Shown: positions 1-8,548, counted from the stretch's first letter. The stretch: DNA of 64,000 nt from Nakamurella endophytica (GCF_014646215.1 NZ_BMNA01000002.1:240864-304863), one strand, 5' to 3'. The notes: a model not told the origin generated them from the letters alone. Program-made: numbers and translations.

Positions 1-60
1 GCCGGGAGGATCGGACACGGCCCGGGAGATCGACTCCGGTGCGACGGTCTGCACTGTCAT
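1..60 (-). CDS. 5' end of a gene cut by the window edge, probably an ABC sugar permease
   Basis: Only about 20 codons are visible. They read from an ATG at position 60 toward the left edge, beginning M-T-V-Q-T-V-A-P-E-S. An AAGGA ribosome site lies 7 nt upstream of this ATG. An in-frame ATG at 105 lacks such a site. The gene follows the solute-binding protein on the same strand after about 50 nt, the place where the first permease of a CUT1 sugar importer is normally found. The polar N-terminus before the first membrane helix fits a permease, but this is inferred from position and not from any domain. Confidence 0.45.
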   Translation of the reverse strand, partial: MTVQTVAPESISRAVSDPPG

Positions 61-110
61 CGGCCGGTCCTTGCGGGAAGCGGTGCGCGGGTGGAGGGTC
101 GTCATCGCGG

Positions 111-1604
111 TCAGGTACCGCTGGCCAGCAGCGGGTCGATCTGCTTGGCGGCCGCGGTCAGCGCGTCCTTGACCGAACCCTGGCCCTGGAACACCGGGGT
201 CAGCGCGTTCTGCAGGATGGTGTCGACCTGGCCGGAGTCCGGGATGGCCAGCCGCGGCTTGGCGGTCCTGAGCTGGTCGGCGAAGACCTTCAGATAGGGA
301 TCGGCCGCGACCTCCCGGTCGCCGAGCGCCGACACGACGGTCATCTGACCGGTCTTGGCCATCGCCAGCTGGTAGTCGGCGCTCTGCGTGAAGGCCACGA
401 ACGCCTGGGCAGCGGCCTGGTTCTTCGACGCCTTGGTGATCACGATGTCCTCGCCGCCGACGACGGAGATCGAGCCGCCGGCGCCGGCCGGGATCGGCGC
501 GTAGACCGGCTGGAAGTCCGGGTACTGGCCGGCCCAGATGTCCTTCATCCACGGACCGTCGAAGATGGTGGCGTACTTGCCGGTCGGCAGGCCGTCGGAG
601 GTGCTCGTCGCACCCTGGTTGCCGGTGATGAGGTTGGGGATCTGCTTGGCGTTGTACAGGTCCACCAGCATCTGCACGGTGGCGACGTTGGTGTCGCTGT
701 CCAGGTAGCCGCTGGCCTTGGTCAGCTTCGGGTCGGTGATCTCGCCGCCGCCGGACCAGATCCACGGCAGGATGTTCCAGCCCTGCAGGCCGCTGTCCGC
801 GAAGAGTGCCATGTCCGTGCCCTTGAGCTTGCCCGCCATGGTCTTCAGGTCGTCGAAGGTCTTCGGCGGGGCGGTCATGCCGGCCGCCTGCAGCGCCTTC
901 TGGTCGGTGATCAGCACCCGGGTGTTGGTGTCCAGCGGCAGGCCGTAGTAGTGGCCGTTCCACAGGTTCGTGGCCAGGGTGCCCGGGTAGACGGCCTTGG
1001 ACAGCGTCTCGAAGTTCGGCATGGAGCCGTCGAGCTGGGCGAAGACGCCGAGCTTCGCGAACTGCGCGACCCAACCGATGTCGGAGCGGACCAGGTCGGG
1101 CAGCTCGCCCCCGGCCGCGCCGGTGGTCAACTTCTGCTTGAGCGAGTCGTACGGGATGTCGACGTAGTTCACGGTGACGCCCGGGTTCAGCTTCTCGAAC
1201 TCCGGGATGAGTGTCGTGGTCAGCACGTCGGTCTGGGACTTGTTGCCGCCGTTGCCGTAGGTCCCCCACAGGGTCAGGGTGACCGCCGGTGACACCGGAG
1301 CAGCGGTGGTCAGGGCCGCACCACTGCCGCCCGCGCCGGTCGCGGCAGTGCTGGATCCGGCCGACGCGTCGCTGGAGACCGTCGCCGACGACGCGGCGGT
1401 GCTGCCGGACGCCGCTCCGGTCGACGCTGCCGCGCTCGTCGACGCCGCGGCCGACGCGGTGCTCGCCGCGGAGGTGGCGGACGTGGCCGCGGTGGTGGAG
1501 CCGGCCGAGCTGCCTGCGTCCGTCTTCGACGAGCAGGCCGCGGTGATCAGGGTGAGGCCCACGACCAGGGCCGCGCCGGCCCTGGTGGCGGTCGAACGCT
1601 TCAT
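111..1604 (-). CDS. ABC transporter extracellular solute-binding lipoprotein (sugar type, family 1)
   Basis: Captures a sugar or oligosaccharide outside the membrane and delivers it to ABC permeases. The 497-residue protein starts at the ATG at 1604, with GAAGGGAA upstream. It has a lipoprotein signal (basic start, hydrophobic core, lipobox ending at Cys24). A remarkably long Ala/Ser/Thr linker of roughly 90 residues follows, and then a typical family 1 binding protein fold that opens with a T-L-W-G-T-Y strand. A longer reading frame upstream lacks a signal peptide at its start. The neighbouring permease gene lies to the left and the divergent ROK regulator to the right, so the operon is probably induced by its substrate. 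The substrate is not identifiable. Confidence 0.9.
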   Translation of the reverse strand: MKRSTATRAGAALVVGLTLITAACSSKTDAGSSAGSTTAATSATSAASTASAAASTSAAASTGAASGSTAASSATVSSDASAGSSTAATGAGGSGAALTTAAPVSPAVTLTLWGTYGNGGNKSQTDVLTTTLIPEFEKLNPGVTVNYVDIPYDSLKQKLTTGAAGGELPDLVRSDIGWVAQFAKLGVFAQLDGSMPNFETLSKAVYPGTLATNLWNGHYYGLPLDTNTRVLITDQKALQAAGMTAPPKTFDDLKTMAGKLKGTDMALFADSGLQGWNILPWIWSGGGEITDPKLTKASGYLDSDTNVATVQMLVDLYNAKQIPNLITGNQGATSTSDGLPTGKYATIFDGPWMKDIWAGQYPDFQPVYAPIPAGAGGSISVVGGEDIVITKASKNQAAAQAFVAFTQSADYQLAMAKTGQMTVVSALGDREVAADPYLKVFADQLRTAKPRLAIPDSGQVDTILQNALTPVFQGQGSVKDALTAAAKQIDPLLASGT

Positions 1605-1872
1605 CGCGTTTCCCTTCGGGGTGCTGTGCTGGGGAGTCGGATCGTGCTGTCGGGCGAACGGGCCCGGCCGGTGCGAATGCATCCAGCCCCGCCGGACGGC
1701 TGCGTGCGGTGATCCCGCAGCAGCTCAATACTTTTGTCGCGGAACCGTCGGCTTGTCAAGAGCCGGGAAGACCGGTGTCGGACCACGGGTGCTGCTTCTT
1801 GTGCAAAAGCATCGCGGGTGCCAGCATGAGCCGGCCCCGGGGCGGTCCCGGTGCGGAGCCGGAGGTGCACGG
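1605..1872. promoter_or_regulatory. divergent control region between the sugar-binding protein and the ROK regulator
   Basis: This 268-nt gap should carry promoters for both divergent genes. On the minus strand a perfect TTGACA lies at 1754-1759, followed by an AT-rich stretch at 1725-1736 that could hold a -10 element, although the spacing is longer than ideal. Near 1796-1816 a semi-palindrome GCTTCTTGTGCAAAAGC could be a repressor site. The ROK gene has a GGAGG ribosome site at 1861-1865. The assignment as ROK-controlled is inferred from gene order. Confidence 0.4.
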
Positions 1873-3021
1873 ATGGCGGTGAGCTCGACCCAGTGGGCGC
1901 CGGACAACGGCGCTTCCCGGGCAGTCGCGCTGGAAGTGCTGATCCACGGCCCCATCTCGCGCAGCGAGATAGCCCGCCGGCTCGAGCTGTCCCAGGGCTC
2001 GCTCACCCGGCTGAGCACGCCGCTGATCGAATCCGGGCTGCTGGTGGAGACGGACGGCGCGGGCGCCGATCGCCGGACCCGCCCCCTGGACGTCGTCCCC
2101 GGGTCCAAGCACTTCGTCGGACTGAAGCTGACCGGCACCGAGGTGCTCGGCGCGCTGATCGACCTGCGGTCCACCGTGCGCGCTTTCGACCGGATCCCGC
2201 TGACGTCCATGGATCCGGCGCAGGTGGTCGAGACGATGGCGACGCTGACCGAGCGGCTGGGGCGCGGCGTCCCGGCGGTGACGGCCGTCGGGGTCGGGCT
2301 CGGTGGACTCGTCGAGAACTCGTCGCTGGTGGTCCGCGCGCCGTTCCTCGAGTGGGAGCGGGTGCCGCTCGGCGACCTGCTCGCCGAGCGCCTCGGCGTC
2401 CCGACCGTCATCGAGAACGACGTGCTGGCGTTCACCGAGTCCGAGCACTGGTTCGGCTCCGGACGCGGGCTGAACAGGTTCGCGGTGCTGACGCTGGGCG
2501 CGGGCATCGGCTACGGCGCGGTGGTCAACGGCAAGATCGTGGCCGGGCCGGACTCCGGGATCGGTCTGGTCGGGCACTGGCCGCTGGACGCAGCCGGACC
2601 GGTGTGCAAGGACGGGCACCGGGGCTGCGCGGCCGCGGTGCTGTCCACCGAGGGCGTCGAACGGTCGGTGTCGTCCGCGCTCGGCCGGCGGCTGTCCTAC
2701 GAGCAGTGCCTCGACCTGGCCGCGGCGGACGACCCGGCGGCGCGCCGGATCATCGACGACGCCGGCCGCGGGCTCGGCCGGCTGATCGCGGCGGTGGCCA
2801 ACCTGATCGTCCCGGAGCGGATCATCCTGGGAGGCGAGGGTGTCCGACTGGCCGAGGTGGCCGCCGACGCGATGGCCGAGGGCATCGCCCGCGACCGGGA
2901 TCCGCTCACCTCGCCGCTGGACATCCGGGTCAACGTCGGTGACGAGGCCGAGTGGTGCCGCGGCGGTGGGGTCATCGCGATCCAGACCTACGTCCTCGGG
3001 CTGCACGCCGGCCCGGCCTGA
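1873..3021 (+). CDS. ROK family transcriptional regulator
   Basis: A 382-residue repressor with an N-terminal winged helix (about residues 15-75, S-R-S-E-I-A-R-R-L) followed by a sugar-kinase-like ROK domain. The ATG at 1873 has GGAGG 7 nt upstream. The E-N-D motif of the ROK fold is present (V-I-E-N-D). The ROK zinc site is degenerate: the usual C-x-C-G-x-x-G-C-x-E reads C-K-D-G-H-R-G-C-A-A, missing one Cys and the Glu. It is divergent from the sugar-binding protein, so it most likely controls that transporter in response to the imported sugar or a derivative. Family assignment is firm; the ligand is unknown. Confidence 0.88.
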   Translation: MAVSSTQWAPDNGASRAVALEVLIHGPISRSEIARRLELSQGSLTRLSTPLIESGLLVETDGAGADRRTRPLDVVPGSKHFVGLKLTGTEVLGALIDLRSTVRAFDRIPLTSMDPAQVVETMATLTERLGRGVPAVTAVGVGLGGLVENSSLVVRAPFLEWERVPLGDLLAERLGVPTVIENDVLAFTESEHWFGSGRGLNRFAVLTLGAGIGYGAVVNGKIVAGPDSGIGLVGHWPLDAAGPVCKDGHRGCAAAVLSTEGVERSVSSALGRRLSYEQCLDLAAADDPAARRIIDDAGRGLGRLIAAVANLIVPERIILGGEGVRLAEVAADAMAEGIARDRDPLTSPLDIRVNVGDEAEWCRGGGVIAIQTYVLGLHAGPA

Positions 3022-3127
3022 GCTCGACCCCCCGCGCGGCCAGGGTCCGCGGCGTCGCATCCCGGCGGCCGGCGGGCCATGTCGTCGCCGCCGGGCCGAT
3101 CCGCAGCGGTACCCGCAGGATGGGCGG

Positions 3128-3994
3128 ATGGCTGTGCCTGCCCCGTCCCGCTGGTGGGCGCCCGCCGGGGCCAGGCACGAGGCAGGGGTCACCCGGTACG
3201 ACGGGCTGAGCTTCGCCCTGTTCCGGGGTGTGCGGCCGTTGCTGCTGGACGTGTGGGTGCCGCCCAGGACCCATCCGCCTGGGGTCGTCGTCTGGGTGCA
3301 CGGCGGCGGGTGGCGGGAAGGCGACCGCCGCTACCTGCCACCCACCTTGGCCCACGAGTCGCTCTTCACCGCGGTGGTCGACGCCGGGCTGGCGCTGGTC
3401 ACCGTCGACTACCGGCTGTCCGGCGAGGCGACGTTCCCGGCGCAGTTGCACGACGTCAAGTCCGCCATCCGCTACGTCCGGCGGTACGCCGGCGAGCTCG
3501 GGATCGACGGTGGACGGATCGGGGTCGGCGGTGAGTCGGCCGGTGGGCACCTGGCGGCACTGGCGGCACTCACCGCCGACGACAGCGGTGAGCTGGAGGG
3601 TGCCGTCGGCGTGACGGGTGCCTCGTCGGCGGTGGCCTGTGCCGCGCTGTGGTACCCGTTCCTCGACGCCCGCGGGCTGCACCTCGGCGAGGCCCCCGAC
3701 GATCCGGTCGCCGCCCTGCTGGGCGGCCGGAGCCCCGACCTGGCACGCCGCGCCAGCCCGGCCGCGTACGTCGCGGCCGGTGCGCCGCCGTTCCTGCTGG
3801 TGCACGGCGAGCAGGACACCGTCGTCCCGATCGCCCAGAGCGAGCAGATGCGGCGCGACCTGGACGAAGCCGGCGTCCCCGTGGAGCTGCGGCGGATCCC
3901 CGGCGCCGGGCACTGCTTCGACGGGTGGCCCGATGTCGACGGCGTCCTCGACCACACCGTCGACTTCTGGGTGCGGCACCTCGGGCCCGGCTGA
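3128..3994 (+). CDS. alpha/beta hydrolase (HSL/esterase-like)
   Basis: A 288-residue cytoplasmic esterase. The oxyanion motif H-G-G-G-W is at 58-62, the nucleophile elbow G-E-S-A-G-G holds Ser137, and Asp230 (H-G-E-Q-D) and His262 (G-A-G-H-C-F) complete the triad. This pattern is the BD-FAE/hormone-sensitive-lipase type, acting on small acyl or carbamate esters. No signal peptide. It follows the ROK gene by about 105 nt on the same strand and could be co-transcribed. The ATG at 3128 is preferred because the protein aligns as a complete hydrolase from there; upstream frame extensions overlap the ROK gene. Substrate unknown. Confidence 0.82.
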   Translation: MAVPAPSRWWAPAGARHEAGVTRYDGLSFALFRGVRPLLLDVWVPPRTHPPGVVVWVHGGGWREGDRRYLPPTLAHESLFTAVVDAGLALVTVDYRLSGEATFPAQLHDVKSAIRYVRRYAGELGIDGGRIGVGGESAGGHLAALAALTADDSGELEGAVGVTGASSAVACAALWYPFLDARGLHLGEAPDDPVAALLGGRSPDLARRASPAAYVAAGAPPFLLVHGEQDTVVPIAQSEQMRRDLDEAGVPVELRRIPGAGHCFDGWPDVDGVLDHTVDFWVRHLGPG

Positions 3995-4203
3995 GCGCCG
4001 CACCCCGACGCGTCCACCGGGACCGGGCCGTCGGGTCGGCGCGGCGCCTCCGCGCACCAGGTCGGCCGCATCCGGTCGACGGCACGGAGTACCGGTTCCG
4101 GACCGTCCGAGGAAGTCAGCGACGGCGACACCGGGTGCTGGACGGTGGGCCCGACCACCGGCTGCCCGGTCCGCGTCGTCACCACCGCCGGCAGCCGCGT
4201 CCG

Positions 4204-4695
4204 TCAGGGCTGCCCGGCGGAGTCGGTGGCGGAGTCGGCGTCGGTGGCGGTGTGGAACCTGTCGTAGGCCGCCTGGTCGTCGACGAAGCTGCGGAAGGCG
4301 GCGAACAGACCGCCGCGGCGCTGCCAGCGATGCAGGATGCGGAACCGTCCCGCGGTGCCGTCGGTGCGGGTCGTCTCGACCCGGACGACGGCGACGACCC
4401 ACCGCTCGCCCACCAGCATCTCGTCCAGCACCGGCCACCAGGTGTCGTCGGTCCAGTCGGCCTGACGGCGGATGAAGCGGGCGAAGCCGGCAGGTCCGGT
4501 GTAGTCCTCCTGCAGGCTGGACCGGTCGGTGCCCGCCGGGACGAAGGCGAAGTCGTCGGTGAGGAAGGGCAGGATGTGGTCCGCGCCGGCCTGGCCGCGG
4601 GCGCCGTACATCCGACGCAGCGCGGCAATGCACGCATCCTCGGGTAGCGGGCGCTCGTCGCCTGGCGAGGCGTCCGCCCCGGCGGTCGCGCTCAT
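4204..4695 (-). CDS. NTF2/SnoaL-like protein coupled to a PrnB-like enzyme
   Basis: A 163-residue protein with the length and aromatic pattern of the NTF2/SnoaL fold (Y-G-A-R early, then a run of beta strands with W-T-D-D-T-W-W and R-I-L-H-R-W). Its ATG overlaps the stop of the upstream PrnB-like gene as ATGA, so translation is probably coupled and the two proteins likely act together. NTF2-like proteins bind small hydrophobic molecules and some are isomerases, cyclases or hydratases. Whether this one is catalytic cannot be judged. No signal peptide or membrane segment. The C-terminal 12 residues are low complexity. Confidence 0.65.
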   Translation of the reverse strand: MSATAGADASPGDERPLPEDACIAALRRMYGARGQAGADHILPFLTDDFAFVPAGTDRSSLQEDYTGPAGFARFIRRQADWTDDTWWPVLDEMLVGERWVVAVVRVETTRTDGTAGRFRILHRWQRRGGLFAAFRSFVDDQAAYDRFHTATDADSATDSAGQP

Positions 4696-5894
4696 GGCCG
4701 CTGCTGACGGTGGTGGCCCGCGCAGCGCCGCTCGTCGTCCAGATGCGTTGCGGCGTCGCGGTTCTCCGTGGTGATCGACAGCAGGGTGGCGGGCGCCCAT
4801 CCCCCGCTGCCCGTCGAGTAGCCGGTGACGTCCGTGCGGTAGGCGCCCCTGGCGAGCGTGGCGTGCTGGCCGCGGAACCGCACCAGGGCCCGGGTCGCCA
4901 GGCTGAACAACCGGGCCGCCTCGGCGAGTTCGGCCGTCTCGCCCTCCCGGTGCAGCCGCTCGGCCACCACCTCGTCGAGCGGCGGGTGGTCGGCGAGCTC
5001 GCCGCGGCGGTCGCGCCACAGCGTGCGGCCGTACTCGACGGCCTCCCGGTGCAGCGCCGTGTGGTCGGCGCCGGTCCCCCACAGCAGCTCGTCCACCAGG
5101 TACAGCGGGACGAAGGCCGCCGCCGGCCCGCAGTACGCGACGCCGTCGACCGTGATCGGGTCGAAGTAGGGCCGCAGCTGCTGTGCGAACCACACCGGCG
5201 AGACGCCGGTGCGGACCGTCTCGAACATGGCGCCGTAGGACTGCAGCGCCTGGACCGCTGCGCCGAGCGCGAGCAACGCCACGGGAGTGGTCAGCCCGGC
5301 ATGCCAGGCGCGGTCGAGCCCGATGCTGGCCGCGGGCAGCGTCCGGCAGCTCTGCCGCACGCTGTCGATGAGCAAGGACTCCTGTGCCGTCGCGGTGGTG
5401 TAGTGCCGCTCCCGGGGACCGGTCGGATTCCACCAGCCGTAGTGCACGACGGTGTCCCGCGGGATGGTGCCCGACGCCGCCGCCCACCGGGTGAGCAGCG
5501 CCGCGAGTCCGGGCACCGCCGCCACCGGGTCCACCCCGTGCCGGCGCAACGAGGCCATCACCATGCCGGTGTCCCGCAGAGCGGCCGCCGCGGGCTCCGG
5601 GCCGGTGACGGATCCTCCGCGCTCCACCGCCGCCGCGAGAACCGCCGTCAACGAACCGGTGTCGCCGGCGTCGTTGAGCAGCGGAAGGCGGCGCAGGACC
5701 GCGTCCAGCCCCAGCGGGTCGGCGTCGCGGACGGCGGCGTGGTCGAGGACGAGCGGGTCGGCGGGCGCGCCAGAGCCGGTGCAGCCACGGAGCAGCAGCG
5801 TGTCCAGCAGTCCGTCCGCGGATGCGTCGCCGTGCGCGGCGGCGGTGACCGCGGCGAGCGTCTCGTCGGTCAGCGCGGCGGTGTCGGTGGTCAT
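4692..5894 (-). CDS. PrnB/indoleamine-dioxygenase-like putative haem enzyme (DUF1864-like)
   Basis: A 400-residue protein resembling monodechloroaminopyrrolnitrin synthase PrnB and the IDO/TDO superfamily. Visible marks are Y-G-W-W-N-P-T-G-P-R-E-R near the middle and a C-terminal stretch R-F-R-G-Q-H-A with His344, followed by S-T-G-S-G-G. This pattern recalls the proximal haem histidine and the GTGG loop of tryptophan dioxygenases. PrnB rearranges 7-chlorotryptophan in pyrrolnitrin synthesis; no halogenase or other prn gene is present here, so the substrate is probably different. It overlaps the NTF2-like gene by 4 nt. The family call rests on motif memory, so it could be another IDO-fold protein. 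Confidence 0.6.
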   Translation of the reverse strand: MTTDTAALTDETLAAVTAAAHGDASADGLLDTLLLRGCTGSGAPADPLVLDHAAVRDADPLGLDAVLRRLPLLNDAGDTGSLTAVLAAAVERGGSVTGPEPAAAALRDTGMVMASLRRHGVDPVAAVPGLAALLTRWAAASGTIPRDTVVHYGWWNPTGPRERHYTTATAQESLLIDSVRQSCRTLPAASIGLDRAWHAGLTTPVALLALGAAVQALQSYGAMFETVRTGVSPVWFAQQLRPYFDPITVDGVAYCGPAAAFVPLYLVDELLWGTGADHTALHREAVEYGRTLWRDRRGELADHPPLDEVVAERLHREGETAELAEAARLFSLATRALVRFRGQHATLARGAYRTDVTGYSTGSGGWAPATLLSITTENRDAATHLDDERRCAGHHRQQRP

Positions 5895-5939
5895 CCCGGG
5901 TTCCTCTCACATGGCTGAGGCAGGGCTGGGGCGGGTCGA

Positions 5940-6480
5940 ACGTCAGCGTCGTCACCGCGGCCGTCGGAGTCGCCCACCGGCGGGAGGACGGACGGGAGGA
6001 TCCCGATGTCCACCGATCGGCGGAGCCGACGGTAGCGGTCACGCTCGCGCCCTCGCCGGCGGTTGCCGTCGAACCCCCCGACAGTGACACGAGCGGGACG
6101 GCGGCGGCTCGAGGCGTCGGCGAGCGGCGCCGTCGACCGCTGGCGGTCCGGAGTCCGTCCCGCGAGTACCAGGGACCGACCCACTGCGGCGCCGGACAGG
6201 TCCCCTCGTCCGGACGGTGCCCGCCGGACGACCACGACACCGTCGCGTCGTACGCCCGGAGTTCGGCGATCTCTACCGACGGACGCCGGTCTGTCCCGCA
6301 ACCGGAGGGCGCTCTGTCGGCCAAGGACAGAAGCAGGGATGTCCAGATCGACGGCGGCCTGCTTCGCGGCCCTGGGCAGATCCTTGGTGGTAAGTGGTTG
6401 ATCGACCACCGTCTCGTCGTGGCGAGGGGCGACGGAGACCTGCGACGTACTGCTGCCCGGACCGGGGAGCGCGGTTGCAA
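5940..6480 (-). pseudogene. decayed remnant of a small secreted or lipoprotein-like gene
   Basis: No single frame gives a convincing protein, but protein-like segments appear in succession in two minus-strand frames. One segment contains V-D-Q-P-L-T-T-K-D-L-P-R-A-A-K-Q, the next E-I-A-E-L-R-A-Y-D-A-T-V-S-W, and a third S-L-S-G-G-S-T-A-T-A-G-E-G. This is what an old gene with several indels looks like. The rest of the 5895-6639 gap holds nothing else I can support. It could also be unusual non-coding DNA. The identity of the ancestor is not recognisable. Confidence 0.3.
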
Positions 6481-6639
6481 CGACGACCGGCGGTGCAGGG
6501 CGACGTCGACGCTCGCCCTGCGGTCGGTGTCCTCGGTGGCGCAGCCCTCGGTCGGGCGGTCGCGGCCAGGCTGGTCGACCCGCGTCGGTGCCCGACCGTC
6601 GGTTCCCGGTCGCCGTGCGGGAGGGACGCCGGCCCGCAG

Positions 6640-6972
6640 TCAGCGACGTCCGCGATGCCGGCCGGGTACGGCTGCCCGTGGGGCCGGTGCGGGCAGATGG
6701 GCGACGATGCTGCCGACCCCAGCGAGCGTGCAGCAGACCATTGCGAGACCGAACCCCGCGGACTGGTCCATGATGTAGCCGAGAACGCCGGCGATGACGG
6801 CACCGAGCACCAGCGCCGCAGACGACAGCAGCAACCACCGCCGAGTGGCCGGCCGACCAGGTGACGCCCCCCTCGGTCCGGCCGCAAGACGCAGAGCCAG
6901 CTCGGGATCTTCTCTGGCCAGCTGCTGACCCAGCTCGGACAGCTGTCGACGTTCCTGCTCGCTCAACGCCAT
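6640..6972 (-). CDS. DUF3040 domain membrane protein
   Basis: A 110-residue protein that starts M-A-L-S-E-Q-E-R-R-Q-L, the hallmark opening of DUF3040 proteins of actinobacteria. The amphipathic N-terminal helix (about 1-30) is followed by a basic linker and two hydrophobic helices (about 43-90). It is expected in the cytoplasmic membrane, with unknown function; members are often near cell-division or stress genes. The ATG at 6972 matches the family start, although in-frame ATG and GTG codons 6 and 12 nt upstream are possible. It lies among decayed genes but is itself intact. Confidence 0.72.
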   Translation of the reverse strand: MALSEQERRQLSELGQQLAREDPELALRLAAGPRGASPGRPATRRWLLLSSAALVLGAVIAGVLGYIMDQSAGFGLAMVCCTLAGVGSIVAHLPAPAPRAAVPGRHRGRR

Positions 6973-7021
6973 CGGCATATCCACCGTCGCCGAGCCGGCT
7001 CTCGCCGCTGGTCCTCGCCGC

Positions 7022-7396
7022 TCACCATGGCTGATGCCGAACCGCTACGAGCGCGCCACCGGTCCCTCGTCGCACCTGCCACCATCGCGTTTCGGTGGGG
7101 GACCCGGTGTCCTGCTCGAAGCGGACCTCGCAGCCGGAATGAACGCCGAACCCGGACATCTGCAACGTCGTTCCTTCCCTGTCGGACAGTGTGAGACTGT
7201 GTCCTCCCAGGCAGTCCGTCGGAGCGCCGGCAGTCCTCCCATCGACGGCCACGACGCCGTAGCGGAGTCCGTCCGCTCCGGAGTCCGGCCTGCCGGTCGC
7301 CTCCTCCGCCCACTCACCGGAACTATTCGAAGGCGTGCACGCCGGCCCTCCAGCACATCGATCCGTCGTCGCAGGGCAGGCGTACCGACCGACCGA
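7022..7396 (-). pseudogene. possible remnant of a small hypothetical gene
   Basis: In one minus-strand frame the stretch reads like real protein (R-Y-G-V-V-A-V-D-G-R, then L-T-L-S-D-R-E-G, M-S-G-F-G-V-H-S-G-C-E-V-R-F) and stops at 7022. No ATG, GTG or TTG start is found at a sensible place before the stop of the upstream gene at 7431. An ATG at 7585 would make it overlap that gene by 155 nt. I therefore regard it as a 5'-damaged gene, or a gene with an unseen start. No family recognised. Confidence 0.3.
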
Positions 7397-7430
7397 GACC
7401 GGTGGCTCGACCGGCAGCGTCGGGCGGCTC

Positions 7431-7796
7431 TCACGGCGCGGGTCGCAGGCCGAGGGCCATGCGGACGGGCGAGGCGGACGGTTCCAGCGGTTCGACCACG
7501 ACACACGGCCGCCCGAACTGGTCCACGCGCCACGGTGCCGTGCACCGCCACCCCGCTCGTCGGAGCTCAAGGTCGATGTCCGCATCGACCCCGACCTCGG
7601 TGGCGAGCACCTGCCGTCCCTCGCCGTCGACCACGAAGATCGCCGTCGGACATGTCGTCCGGACGGCGCACGGCGACCCGTCGGCGGTGCGCCGGAGGTC
7701 GGGAAGGTTCCCGGCAGACCAGTCTGTCGGGAACCCGCCGACCATCTCCTGCACCGCCTGGAATCGCGATGGTGACCTGAATTCGGACTCCGTCAT
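7431..7796 (-). CDS. hypothetical protein, 121 aa
   Basis: Begins at the ATG at 7796 with GGAGCAGGAC directly upstream, a credible ribosome site. The protein is soluble, without signal peptide or membrane helix. It starts M-T-E-S-E-F-R-S-P-S-R-F-Q-A-V-Q-E-M, has two cysteines near the middle (P-C-A-V and T-C-P-T), and ends with a beta-rich segment (F-G-R-P-C-V-V-V-E-P). I do not recognise a family. It lies in a zone of decayed genes, and its upstream flank holds the 27-bp repeat array some 310 nt away. Confidence 0.5.
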   Translation of the reverse strand: MTESEFRSPSRFQAVQEMVGGFPTDWSAGNLPDLRRTADGSPCAVRTTCPTAIFVVDGEGRQVLATEVGVDADIDLELRRAGWRCTAPWRVDQFGRPCVVVEPLEPSASPVRMALGLRPAP

Positions 7797-8104
7797 GTCC
7801 TGCTCCGTTCCGCGACGCGGCGCCGCACCGTCCGGTCGCGGACTAGAGGTGACGGCCGCCCCACGTCGACGGTCCGACCCGATCGCGGTGTGGCCCGATC
7901 CGGTCCTTCCACCAGGCTCCCTGGCGAAGCCCAGCCGTCTTTGTGGTCGCGTCGTCCCACGTCGTCGACGGCGATCCGAGTGGCTGCACGGAGATGACGT
8001 CGAAGAGAAACAGCGACGTACTCCGCACCGCAACCGTGCGGACCGACGCCGACCTATGTGTCGATGCGCCGGTAGGGCTGTTCCTCGAACCCGTTCCCAA
8101 GCTA
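7797..8104. other. intergenic, no gene seen
   Basis: About 310 nt between the 121-aa gene and the 27-bp repeat array. Frames are open on both strands, but codon use and amino-acid composition do not look coding. The promoter of the minus-strand gene at 7796 should be here; I do not see a clear -35/-10 pair. Confidence 0.4.
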
Positions 8105-8266
8105 GCACTGTCGGCGGAGCGCGGCTTGCTGGCACTGTCGGCGGAGCGCGGCTTGCTGGCACTGTCGGCGGAGCGCGGCTTGCTGGCACTGTCGGCGGAG
8201 CGCGGCTTGCTGGCACTGTCGGCGGAGCGCGGCTTGCTGGCACTGTCGGCGGACCGCGGCCCGGCG
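8105..8266. repeat. six tandem copies of a 27-bp unit
   Basis: Unit starts GCACTGTCGGCGGAGCGC and ends GGCTTGCTG. Copies begin at 8105, 8132, 8159, 8186, 8213 and 8240. The first five are identical; the last differs near its 3' end (GGACCGCGG...). Because 27 is a multiple of three, every frame on both strands stays open, giving repeats such as L-A-L-S-A-E-R-G-L. There are no spacers, so it is not CRISPR. The near-perfect identity points to recent expansion by slippage or unequal crossing-over. Confidence 0.95.
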
Positions 8267-8548
8267 CAGAAATGGTGACGGTGCAGTGCCGATCGTTCGG
8301 TGAGTGACCATTCTGCGGCCCACAGTGGCGTCGCCGGCACACCTGGAGTAGTCCGCACAGTCAGTGGTCCGATCGGTGGACAGGGACGGTCCCCCGCCCG
8401 GCGACCCGAAGGGGTCCGCGTCCTCCTCCCGACGGCGGACGGCTCTCGGCCGGATCCGCTCGGAAGCTGCTCTCACAGCGGCCGATCCGGTCGCCACACC
8501 GACAGCCGGGACCGGCGACGAGTCCCCGCGGAAGAAGGAGGACCGACC

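Noticed and set aside
4204..6480. A 758-codon frame through the NTF2-like and PrnB-like genes
   Set aside because: It crosses the PrnB-like gene out of frame; the true NTF2-like gene starts at the ATG at 4695.
8105..8266. Repeat array as a CRISPR
   Set aside because: The copies are contiguous with no spacers, and there are no cas genes nearby.
7943..8278. A 111-aa plus-strand ORF containing the L-A-L-S-A-E-R-G-L repeats
   Set aside because: Every frame stays open through a 27-bp repeat, no ribosome site precedes it, and the unique part resembles no protein. Kept as a repeat only.
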